Below, piece after piece: positions 36,001 through 42,034 of a DNA stretch of 53,865 bases. The DNA is taken from contig JAEUUP010000006.1 in NCBI GenBank assembly GCA_016787525.1, forward strand, positions 1 to 53,865. The letters run 5' to 3'. The stretch comes from Saprospiraceae bacterium (GTDB taxonomy: Bacteria > Bacteroidota > Bacteroidia > Chitinophagales > Saprospiraceae). Position 1 is the stretch's first letter. Every line of letters begins with the position of its first letter. The position numbers were made by a program, and so were the translations under genes. The notes under the pieces were generated by a model that made no database searches, was not told the origin of the DNA, and was given only the letters and a program-made list of their open reading frames with translations.

Positions 36001-36497
36001 TCTTCTAAACGCCAAACTTCATCTTTTTCCACTGCCAAATCGTGCCAATCGTGGACACCATCGTTGTTCAGGTCTTTGAGCCATTTGTTCTCTTCGCTGC
36101 GTTCGGGCGCAAAAGTTTTGCGCAAAAAGGCTTGACGTTCTTCGACAGTTTTCAGACTGATGGATTCGGTCATCCAATCGCGATGTCCACGAATGTCAAA
36201 TTCAGAATTTTTTTGACGATTGGTGCGGGTCAGATAGACACGACCCCAGTCATCAATATCCATCGCCACGGGATCGGGTGCAAGTGAATCGGAAGCCCAT
36301 AAGGTCATTTCTAAACCTTCGATGACCTTGGCGGGTGTTTTTTCTCTAATGCTTTTGGCATTGGCTAATGCCTTTGCAGGGTCTTCTTTGATGGTAACAA
36401 CACTGCTTTTTTTAGCTAATTTGACACATGATAGCACAAAAAGTAGGCAAACTGCTGCTATTGGAGCGATTTTTCGCATTGGTTGGTTGATTGACAT
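33093..36497 (-). CDS. Beta-propeller / HEAT / cytochrome c lipoprotein (PVC-type heme-binding family)
   Basis: The 1134-residue envelope protein starts with a lipoprotein signal (CLLFVLSCVK); the Met at 36479 is an equally good start. Next is a beta-propeller of the membrane-bound dehydrogenase type (to about 480, with GPDGRIYWNIGD and FGPDGALYAADW), holding calcium-loop-like insertions (NNDGVHD, NKDGIAD, NKDGIWD). About 500-960 is a run of HEAT-like helical repeats. The C-terminal cytochrome c domain has CTRCH (1014-1018) and an axial Met in the SMPPMG segment. The family may oxidise sugars or related compounds and pass electrons to haem; substrate unknown. Three decamers (34137, 34605, 35754). 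No partner oxidoreductase adjoins. Confidence 0.88.
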   Translation of the reverse strand: MSINQPMRKIAPIAAVCLLFVLSCVKLAKKSSVVTIKEDPAKALANAKSIREKTPAKVIEGLEMTLWASDSLAPDPVAMDIDDWGRVYLTRTNRQKNSEFDIRGHRDWMTESISLKTVEERQAFLRKTFAPERSEENKWLKDLNNDGVHDWHDLAVEKDEVWRLEDTNKDGIADVSMRILEDFYTEVTDVAGGLLVRAKDAFIAIAPDLWRLEDKNKDGIWDKKTSISTGYQVHIGFGGHGMSGVTEGPDGRIYWNIGDIGASITTVDGRKVENPNSGFIARANPDGSDFEIFATGLRNTHEFAFDEYGNLISSDNDGDHAGERERLVHIVEGSDAGWRSNWQYGKYTDPKNNRYNVWMDENLSVPHWDGQAAYIIPPIMNYHNGPTGMIYNPGTALGSEWKNKFFLVEFVGAPTGSHIWSFGLKPKGASFELDGEKDVVSGILPTGIKFGPDGALYAADWINGWDTKNYGRVWKFDVTKDKNDWAEKRLETKRLIQLDYSKQTPEKLYELLFYADMRVRQKAQFELVNRGKNGFEFLNKAIYQTDNQLARVHGVWGIGQLMRKDKNYAASLLPLLKHKDPEITVQAIKMLGDADVQNAGSEILPFLTHGNPRVRFYAAEALGLIKYTPSVQPLINLLKTNNDEDLYIRHAAVLALSRIGLVEPVVALSKSSSKALRTAAVLVLRRLSNENIALFLNDSDEYIVTEAARAINDDLSIPAALPALAEALNVKKWTSEPLLRRAINACLRVGGDKELQTLITFSQRTDIKNTLKAEALATLGVWATPSVLDRVDGRFRGKIERDPSIVKAKVKPLVSSYLSESNDDVLIAVAGMLANLNLSEANSQLEKIYDESKSGKAKAAILTSLNSLKYEKMPTLIKNGMVDKEEVVRTKALSLLNNDNVTKESLPAIVQAIFSKNSIKEQQQLLVVMSKLDKEKTTTILTDLVAQMKEKTLPPNLMLELQEAVEATQSVALKSQLASIQATNSILGNFTDALYGGNWAEGRNIFNYNSSAQCTRCHTVGKDGGNVGPNLSKIAATLSREQLLQALVDPSARIAPGYGSISLKLKDGQDVVGVLMKENEDALTLKTSDAEPLVVPLARIAKRENLPSSMPPMGETLSKRELRDIVEYLVSLKR

Positions 36498-36636
36498 AGC
36501 AAGAATGTTTGATTAAAGTATGGTTGTATGATGATTGTAAAGGTAGAGAAAAGCAGAGCAATCTTTTTCAAGAAATAACGGGTTTTTGTCGGGCATTTAG
36601 GTATTTAGAATAAAAAGCTCAAATTAAAGATTTTTT

Positions 36637-36695
36637 TGTAAAGAATACTTGACATAATGATTGTTTTATTTTACTTTTGTCAAGTATTCTTTACA
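36637..36695 (+). promoter_or_regulatory. Promoter with overlapping 17-bp inverted operator, upstream of membrane protein/XRE pair
   Basis: TTG (36649-36651) and TACTTTTG (36672-36679), 20 nt apart, fit the Bacteroidota promoter. Perfect inverted arms TGTAAAGAATACTTGAC (36637-36653) and GTCAAGTATTCTTTACA (36679-36695) overlap the -33 element and the end of the -7 element. A protein bound to both arms would block the promoter, so autoregulation by the XRE protein encoded downstream is likely. The coding region starts at 36717. Confidence 0.72.
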
Positions 36696-36716
36696 TTAAT
36701 TTAAAAAAATTTGACA

Positions 36717-37160
36717 ATGACAAATCCGTTTTTGCTTTCACATCGGTTCAAACAAGTCGGTTGGTATGTAGCCACAGCCTCTTTTATTGGCTTAGGTCTC
36801 CAAGTCTTTTTAGGCTTTGACATTCTACCTTTTTTAAAATTTGGGAAAAAAGTATGGCTCGATATGACGAATGATACTTTTTCGGATGAGGTTTTTTGTA
36901 TTCTTTTATTGGTAGGCTTATTAATGATTGCATTTTCGGCTGAAAAAGTTGAAGATGAACGGATACAGAGGATTCGATTGGGTGCGTTTCAGTGGGCAGT
37001 TTTGACAAATTCTGTCATTCTGTTGCTATCCATTATTTTAATCTATGATTTTAATTTTCTGCTTGTCATGGAGTATAATATATTCACAACCTTGGTTTTA
37101 TTGATAGCAAGGTTTCATTATTTGATATGGCGTGACAACAAAATAACACTTGACCTATGA
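36717..37160 (+). CDS. Small multi-pass membrane protein paired with an XRE regulator
   Basis: I start at the ATG at 36717 (147 residues); a TTG lies six bases before. Four hydrophobic segments are seen at about 16-34, 58-73, 93-111 and 116-132. The cytoplasmic loop AEKVEDERIQRIRLGAFQWA resembles the charged loop of the DUF2178-like proteins that are encoded with YozG-type regulators. Function unknown. The stop overlaps the regulator start by 4 nt (ATGA), which couples their translation. An operator-bearing promoter precedes it. Confidence 0.75.
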   Translation: MTNPFLLSHRFKQVGWYVATASFIGLGLQVFLGFDILPFLKFGKKVWLDMTNDTFSDEVFCILLLVGLLMIAFSAEKVEDERIQRIRLGAFQWAVLTNSVILLLSIILIYDFNFLLVMEYNIFTTLVLLIARFHYLIWRDNKITLDL

Positions 37161-37357
37161 GAAATACTTTGCGTGTAGAGCGCGCCATTAAAAATGTGAC
37201 TCAAGCAGAATTGGCTGAAAAAATTCAAGTTTCGCGACAAACAATTAACGCCATTGAGTCAGCTAAATATGTTCCATCCACTGTTTTGGCATTAAAAATT
37301 GCTGCCTTTTTTGAAAAAAAAGTGGAAGATATTTTTTCATTAGATGAAACAGATTGA
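37157..37357 (+). CDS. Short XRE-family transcriptional regulator (YozG-like)
   Basis: The 66-residue protein is a single helix-turn-helix domain: QAELAEKIQVSRQTINAIES is the HTH (about 16-35), and KVEDIFSLDE is the typical end of this subfamily. It has no sensor domain, so it probably responds through its membrane partner. It likely binds the inverted repeat at 36637-36695 that overlaps the promoter of the pair. A terminator-like hairpin follows at 37370-37404. Confidence 0.9.
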   Translation: MRNTLRVERAIKNVTQAELAEKIQVSRQTINAIESAKYVPSTVLALKIAAFFEKKVEDIFSLDETD

Positions 37358-37369
37358 ATATTCTGCTTA

Positions 37370-37404
37370 CACGTCTCGGATGCTTTTAACATATCCGAGA
37401 CGTG
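37370..37404 (+). terminator. Terminator-like hairpin after the XRE gene
   Basis: CACGTCTCGGAT (37370-37381) pairs perfectly with ATCCGAGACGTG (37393-37404) around an 11-nt loop. The T-run after it is weak (ATTACCTTTTA). Confidence 0.6.
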
Positions 37405-37418
37405 CAAGTATTACCTTT

Positions 37419-37500
37419 TACTTTGATAGCGATATAAAAAAGTATGTAACGATTCGTTTTAGAATTTCTTTATGTTGGTATCAAAGTACAAAAGCGTTAC
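37419..37500. repeat. Structured intergenic block with 32-bp repeat (copy 1)
   Basis: TACTTTGATA (37419-37428) is repeated in inverse at 37479-37488, and GTAACG near 37445 in inverse as CGTTAC near 37495. The 32 bases at 37457-37488 recur at 38615-38646 with only two differences. The block is non-coding and lies in the 690-nt gap 37358-38047, which otherwise holds the hairpins noted here, two further decamer sites and no convincing gene. It may be the remains of a mobile element. Confidence 0.5.
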
Positions 37501-37517
37501 AAAGCATCATTTTTTCA

Positions 37518-37562
37518 AAAATACTGAGGGGCATTTCATGTCGAAATGTCCCCTCAGTTTTA
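37518..37562 (+). terminator. Terminator-like hairpin built from two inverted decamer copies
   Basis: AAAATACTGAGGGGCATTTC on the left pairs with GAAATGTCCCCTCAGTTTT on the right, with one bulged base and a 5-nt loop, then TTTTATG. The stem is made of a plus copy (37522) and a reverse copy (37550). Uptake sequences in Haemophilus and Neisseria often pair in the same way at gene ends. Confidence 0.7.
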
Positions 37563-38047
37563 TGACACAGGGTGAATTTTGGGAAATTAAATTGCTAAAA
37601 AATTGACTAACAATACAATATTTAGTAATAAAAAACCACATTTTTATCGTTCAACGGCAGGGTTGCCAGAGTTCTATTTATATTTGAGAGAGCGGCTAAT
37701 AATCAAAGTTTTCTTTTCAATCGCCCATTTTATCTTCTCAATTGCCCGAGTGGTCGGTTTGTATTTGTTGCTACGAATTAGGATTTTACTTTTGTCTTTT
37801 ATTTCACAACAAAACATTATTTGCTTTTTAAATTTGTTGATACATGAAGTTACTTCTTACTTCTTTTAATCATATTTTATTGAGCTTTAAGTCACTTTTA
37901 TTGATATTCAGTAATCCTATGTCTAAAGTGAAAGTGTTAATCAATGGACACGTAGCGTACCATTCTTTATTTTACAACTTATTGAGCGTACCCCCTCAGT
38001 AAAAAGGGTAAATTCGAAATCTATTTTTCTATAATAAAATTTAAAAA

Positions 38048-38563
38048 ATGGCAAACAACCAAGCTTTTGCGTTCAAAATGCGGGTCATTCACCGCTATTT
38101 AGGCTTTTTTTTGGCAGGTATCATGGCTGTCTATTCCATCAGTGGTATCATTTTAGTGTTTCGTGACACTGATTTTTTGAAACATGAAAAGCAGGTGACT
38201 AAACAGGTCAAACCCAACGCTCAACCCGATGAATTGGGCAAAATGTTGCAAATCAGAGACTTGAAAATTGACAAAGAAGAAGGCAATACTCTCTTTTTTA
38301 AAAACGGAACATACGACAAAGTCACAGGTACTGCTAACTATACTGTGAAAGAATTGGCATTTGTTGCAGAGAAAATGACCCATCTGCACAAAGCTAAAAG
38401 CGGAGACAAATTGTTTTTTCTCAATATTTTCTTTGGTGTATCTCTGTTTTTCTTTGTCATTTCATCTTTTTGGATGTTTATGCCCAGTACTGATATTTTC
38501 AAAAAAGGAATGTATTTTGCTATCGGTGGCATCATTTTGACTTTGATATTGTTGTTTGTTTAG
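38048..38563 (+). CDS. PepSY-associated TM-type membrane protein
   Basis: The 171-residue protein has a helix at about 19-38 (GFFLAGIMAVYSISGIILVF) preceded by MRVIHRYL, a soluble PepSY-like stretch with a lysine-rich middle, THLHKAK, and two closing helices at about 123-142 and 151-171. The layout is that of short PepSY-associated TM proteins of Bacteroidota, some of which act in iron or redox reduction; a role here is not shown. It stands alone, with a decamer 47 nt upstream (37992) and a hairpin after the stop. Confidence 0.68.
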   Translation: MANNQAFAFKMRVIHRYLGFFLAGIMAVYSISGIILVFRDTDFLKHEKQVTKQVKPNAQPDELGKMLQIRDLKIDKEEGNTLFFKNGTYDKVTGTANYTVKELAFVAEKMTHLHKAKSGDKLFFLNIFFGVSLFFFVISSFWMFMPSTDIFKKGMYFAIGGIILTLILLFV

Positions 38564-38576
38564 TGTTAATCACTCA

Positions 38577-38603
38577 CTGTTTTTCCACCTGCAAAAACAG
38601 TTT
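38577..38603 (+). terminator. Short hairpin after the PepSY-type gene
   Basis: CTGTTTTT (38577-38584) pairs with AAAAACAG (38593-38600), followed by TTT. It begins 13 nt after the stop codon and is a weak terminator candidate. Confidence 0.45.
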
Positions 38604-38614
38604 GGAATACACCC

Positions 38615-38646
38615 TTTTAGTATTTCTTTATGTCGGTATCAAAGTA
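38615..38646. repeat. 32-bp repeat (copy 2)
   Basis: Matches 37457-37488 at 30 of 32 positions (TTTTAGTATTTCTTTATGTC then GGTATCAAAGTA). Direct orientation, about 1.16 kb apart, both intergenic and flanking the PepSY-type gene. Confidence 0.6.
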
Positions 38647-38695
38647 TGATTCCAGAAATATACTTAATGGCACACTATATAGGTATATTTTTCTT

Positions 38696-38739
38696 ACAAT
38701 ACTTCGGTAATTTTTTAGTTAAAACTACCGAAGTATTGT
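38696..38739. terminator. Hairpin before the PreT-like gene
   Basis: ACAATACTTCGGTA (38696-38709) and TACCGAAGTATTGT (38726-38739) pair perfectly around a 16-nt loop. It lies upstream of the promoter at 38751-38780 and may insulate the gene from upstream transcription, or be part of a small repeat. Confidence 0.55.
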
Positions 38740-38750
38740 TCTTATAAACC

Positions 38751-38780
38751 TTGCTTTTAATTCAAATTCTCTTATTTTTG
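38751..38780 (+). promoter_or_regulatory. Candidate Bacteroidota promoter for the PreT-like gene
   Basis: TTG (38751-38753), 19 nt, then TATTTTTG (38773-38780), matching TAnnTTTG. The start codon is 38 nt downstream. Confidence 0.5.
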
Positions 38781-38818
38781 TCATTCTCATTCAGATTTAA
38801 AAAATTAAGTTCGAACGT

Positions 38819-40171
38819 ATGATAAAAAGCAATCGCCTAATTGAATCAGAATATGCTGCAAACTTTGCGGACATTCATCCACCTTTTGCGACACATGATG
38901 CGGCTATTGTTGAGGCCAATCGTTGTTTGTTTTGTTACGATGCCCCTTGCATGAAATCTTGCCCAACCTCAATAGATGTGCCGATGTTTATTCGTCAAAT
39001 CACAACGAATAACCTCAAGGGTTCTGCTAAAACAATATTTGATTCCAATATTTTAGGAGCAGGTTGTAGCCGTGTTTGTCCAGTAGAAAAACTTTGCGAA
39101 GGCGCATGTGTTTATAATTTGATGGACGAAAAACCCATCGAAATCGCTCGCTTACAACGATATTCGACCGAAAAAGCGATTACAGAGCAATGGCAATTGT
39201 TTGAACGTACCCCCTCAGTATCGAAGCGTGTGGCAATTGTAGGAGCAGGGCCAGCAGGTCTATCGTGTGCGCATGTATTGGCACGTCAAGGTGTTGAGGT
39301 TGTTATTTATGAAAAAGAAGAAAAAGGTGGTGGTCTGATGACTTATGGTGTTGCAGGCTACAAGGTTACACCTGAATTTTGTGAGGATGAGGTCAATTTT
39401 ATTACATCTGTTGGTGGCATTACCATTGAATATGGGCAAGAACTCGGTAGGGATGTTTTTCTCAACGAACTGCAACACAATTTTGACGCAGTCTTTTTAG
39501 GTATCGGTGTTGGATTGGCAAGACCCCTCAGTATCGAAGGTGAAAATCTTGAAGGCGTTGAAAATGCCCTCGAATTTATCTATAATATCCGTACAAGACC
39601 TTTATCAAGCATTGCAGTAGGCGATAAAGTAGCTGTTATTGGCTTAGGTATGACGGCTATTGATGCTGCCACACAGGCTAAACGGCTCGGTGCATCGGAA
39701 GTGACTATAGTGTATCGGCGCACAGAAGCCGAAAAACCTTGTACAGATGTCGAAATGCAAGTAGCACGCCTTGATGGTGTTCAATTCGTTTTTTTAGCCG
39801 CTCCCAAAGAAATAAAAGGCGCACAAGGTAAGGTTGAAAAACTGATTTGTGAACGCATGACTCTCGGAGAGCCTGATGCCAGTGGTCGTCGTGCACCTGT
39901 TTCGACTGGCGAAACTTTTAGTTTGGATGTAGATATGGTTATCAAAGCAGCAGGTCAAATGCCGTTTGAGAAACTGGTGAGCGATGCGCACTTAGCCCAT
40001 AAATATGGTAAATTGTTAGTTGATACTGAGGGGGCAACCAATATGACTGGTGTCTTCGCGGGTGGTGATGCCGTCAATGGTGGTCGGGAAGTAGTAGATG
40101 CAGTGCAAGCTGGCAAAGTAGGTGCACAGGGTATATTATCTTATTTGAACAATATTCAGGGAGTTATTTAA
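38819..40171 (+). CDS. PreT-like NAD(P)-dependent flavoprotein (dihydropyrimidine dehydrogenase / glutamate synthase small-subunit family)
   Basis: The 450-residue iron-sulfur flavoprotein takes electrons from NAD(P)H. The N-terminal cluster region CLFCYDAPCMKSCPTSIDVP and CSRVCPVEKLCEGACVYNL closely follow the mammalian dihydropyrimidine dehydrogenase pattern. The FAD site VAIVGAGPAGLSCAHVLARQ lies near 139-158, the NAD(P) site VAVIGLGMTAIDAA near 270, and the C-terminal FAGGDAVNGGREVVDAVQAG closes the FAD pocket. In pyrimidine breakdown PreT works with PreA, which is not adjacent; glutamate synthase small subunit is the other reading. Decamers: 39211 (TPSV, exactly between cluster and FAD domains), 39524 (PLSI), 40024 (TEGA). 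Its TAA stop lies in the end of the palindromic element. Confidence 0.82.
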   Translation: MIKSNRLIESEYAANFADIHPPFATHDAAIVEANRCLFCYDAPCMKSCPTSIDVPMFIRQITTNNLKGSAKTIFDSNILGAGCSRVCPVEKLCEGACVYNLMDEKPIEIARLQRYSTEKAITEQWQLFERTPSVSKRVAIVGAGPAGLSCAHVLARQGVEVVIYEKEEKGGGLMTYGVAGYKVTPEFCEDEVNFITSVGGITIEYGQELGRDVFLNELQHNFDAVFLGIGVGLARPLSIEGENLEGVENALEFIYNIRTRPLSSIAVGDKVAVIGLGMTAIDAATQAKRLGASEVTIVYRRTEAEKPCTDVEMQVARLDGVQFVFLAAPKEIKGAQGKVEKLICERMTLGEPDASGRRAPVSTGETFSLDVDMVIKAAGQMPFEKLVSDAHLAHKYGKLLVDTEGATNMTGVFAGGDAVNGGREVVDAVQAGKVGAQGILSYLNNIQGVI

Positions 40172-40387
40172 GTAATCAGAAATAAGTTTTCGCGTATTTG
40201 ATACTCACTGTTTTGCGCTACGCGCAAAGGCGTACTTTGAAAGTTTTTCTATTGGAGCGAGCGATTTTTTGATTAAAATTTTGGCTTTGCCAAAATTTTA
40301 ATCAAAAAATCGCTCGCTCCTCAAAGCCCTTTTCGCCGCCAAAGGCGGCGTTTGAAATGCACGAAAACTTATTTTTGACTACTTAAA
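40170..40387 (+). repeat. Palindromic MITE/BIME-like element, copy B
   Basis: About 218 bp. Terminal inverted repeats are AAGTAATCAGAAATAAGTTT and the complement of AACTTATTTTTGACTACTTA. The central perfect inverted repeat has 32-bp arms (40254-40285 and 40289-40320) with a 3-nt loop, flanked by TTGCGC-TAC-GCGCAA and CGCCGCC-AAA-GGCGGCG. Copy A is at 31504-31720 in the other orientation. The two copies differ in the central stem by an A-T versus G-C pair changed on both arms. The preceding gene's TAA stop (40169-40171) uses the first bases of the element. Confidence 0.9.
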
Positions 40388-40390
40388 TCA

Positions 40391-40446
40391 TTGAGTCATT
40401 CATCATTGGTTGATTAAGCTTAATTAACCAATGATGAATGACTCAA
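40391..40446. terminator. Bidirectional terminator between convergent genes
   Basis: Perfect 21-bp arms (40391-40411 and 40426-40446, TTGAGTCATTCATCATTGGT...) with a 14-nt AT-rich loop that can pair further. It lies between the PreT-like gene and the opposing gene that ends at 40459. T-runs are poor, so it may instead be a separate palindrome. Confidence 0.6.
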
Positions 40447-40458
40447 TAACAAATGACT

Positions 40459-41796
40459 TTACGGCACAATTCTATTCTCTAAAATCTTTTTGAATGACCG
40501 ACCCCTCAGTTCCTCGATGGTTAAACCCGTTTTGAGGGCTTCTTCTTCGGTGATAGCTCCCGAATTGAGGGCTTTGAGAAAGTAATTGAGCAAACCTTGA
40601 CCCGTTGCTGCGTCGTCGAATATGTCTCCAATCAAAGTTGCCCGAGCCGCTTTGTCCACGAAAGTCTTTAAACGTTCCGCTGCACCATCTAAACTTTCCA
40701 AGAAAAAGGCAAAGACGGCCGCATAGCGCATGGGTAATTGCGCAGGATTCAAGTCCCAACCCTGATAGTAGCCATTCCAAAGCGAGTGACGGATGTGGTT
40801 GTAGCCTTTGCGCCATGATTTATGCACCACTTTTGTGTTCTCTGCCATTTGCTCATCCGTTAAGTTGTCGCCCCGATGCGGTCCGATGGGCATCGTATTC
40901 GTAGCACCGTCCGACAACCAAATACCTGTGTGCGCCAAAGCCACTTTGGTCACATGGTGCGCAAAATCGCAGACGGGATGATCCATCTCTTGGTATTTGG
41001 CCGTGATGCCACAAGCGGCTGTATAGTCATAAGTACCAAAATGAGTGGCAATACAACGGCCTCGGCTGGCTTTGATGAATCGCATGAGCGGGTTTGTGCC
41101 ATCCCAATCCATGATGGATTGCGTTGTTTCGACCATAATCTCCATTTTCAAGCTGCCTTTTCGCAAACCAAGCGTCTCTTCTAAAATGTCAAAAAAGTCA
41201 ACAAGTGCCGTCACCTGTTCTGGGATAGTCACTTTGGGCAGCATGACCACGAAGTTATTAGGCAGTTTGCCCGCCGTTTTTTCTACTAAAGTCGAAATAA
41301 AAATATCAAGTGTGCGCAAACCACGTTCCTTCATGTCCTCTGTGAAAGGCTTAATGCGGATGCCGATAAAAGGAGGCAACACGCCATAAGTCATGCCTAA
41401 AGCGACTTCTTGGGCAGCTCGTTCGGCAGTGGCATCTTCTTCTTCGTTGGAGCGATTGCCAAAACCATCTTCAAAATCAATTCTGAAATCCTCGACGGCT
41501 TCTGTCTCCAACTTTTTAGCTACTTTCTCATACACTTGCGCCGCTAAATCGTCTTCTAAGTCGAATACCTCACCAAAGACAGTGGCATTGGGTGCATAGG
41601 TGCGGAAACTCTCTAAAGCGGCTTGACCTAATTTTTCCGCCATATTGAAAGTAAACAAATTGGCCCCGCCATAAACGGTGTGAACAGGTTGCCTATCGGC
41701 TCTATCGCCTGAATAAATGTTTTGAAACGCTTCATTGGCCGTTTTCAAGTCCGCAAATAAGCGTTCTTTTTTGTCGTTGGGAATACTTAATTTCAT
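40459..41796 (-). CDS. HpcH/HpaI aldolase / citrate lyase-fold protein (DUF6986-like)
   Basis: The 445-residue cytoplasmic protein resembles the CitE/HpcH TIM-barrel enzymes that cleave or form C-C bonds next to a carboxylate with Mg. Seen are DFRIDFEDGFGNRSNEEED (about 103-121), an Asp/Glu-rich metal-like stretch; PFIGIRIKPF; MEIMVETTQSIMDW (Glu ligand in this fold); and THFGTYDYTAACGI. DUF6986 proteins of this length are, as I recall, sometimes near purine or allantoin breakdown genes, which would fit this window, but the reaction is not known. A near-copy of the decamer (40502) encodes the ELRGRS close to the C terminus. No motif-based substrate call is possible. Confidence 0.6.
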   Translation of the reverse strand: MKLSIPNDKKERLFADLKTANEAFQNIYSGDRADRQPVHTVYGGANLFTFNMAEKLGQAALESFRTYAPNATVFGEVFDLEDDLAAQVYEKVAKKLETEAVEDFRIDFEDGFGNRSNEEEDATAERAAQEVALGMTYGVLPPFIGIRIKPFTEDMKERGLRTLDIFISTLVEKTAGKLPNNFVVMLPKVTIPEQVTALVDFFDILEETLGLRKGSLKMEIMVETTQSIMDWDGTNPLMRFIKASRGRCIATHFGTYDYTAACGITAKYQEMDHPVCDFAHHVTKVALAHTGIWLSDGATNTMPIGPHRGDNLTDEQMAENTKVVHKSWRKGYNHIRHSLWNGYYQGWDLNPAQLPMRYAAVFAFFLESLDGAAERLKTFVDKAARATLIGDIFDDAATGQGLLNYFLKALNSGAITEEEALKTGLTIEELRGRSFKKILENRIVP

Positions 41797-42034
41797 ACAA
41801 ATGACAATTTGATACTAAGTTATGAATATAGATAATGGGGTAAAATACGTGATATTTCCATTTTTGATTGGCTTAGACTGAAAAAAAAGTATTTTATACC
41901 CCCCTCAGTAATTTCTGAATAATCTTGCCTCACCACTGAACCTATTTTAATTTGTGCTTAGAGATAACGTTCACACTATTTTTTTCGTTAAAGGAAAAAA
42001 CCTTATTTCATAACAAACCTTTTCAAGACGTTTT

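Noticed and set aside
37603-37869. Plus-strand frame of 88 codons
   Set aside because: Very hydrophobic and AT-driven, no recognisable start context or domain, and lies in a hairpin-rich gap. Not reported as a gene.
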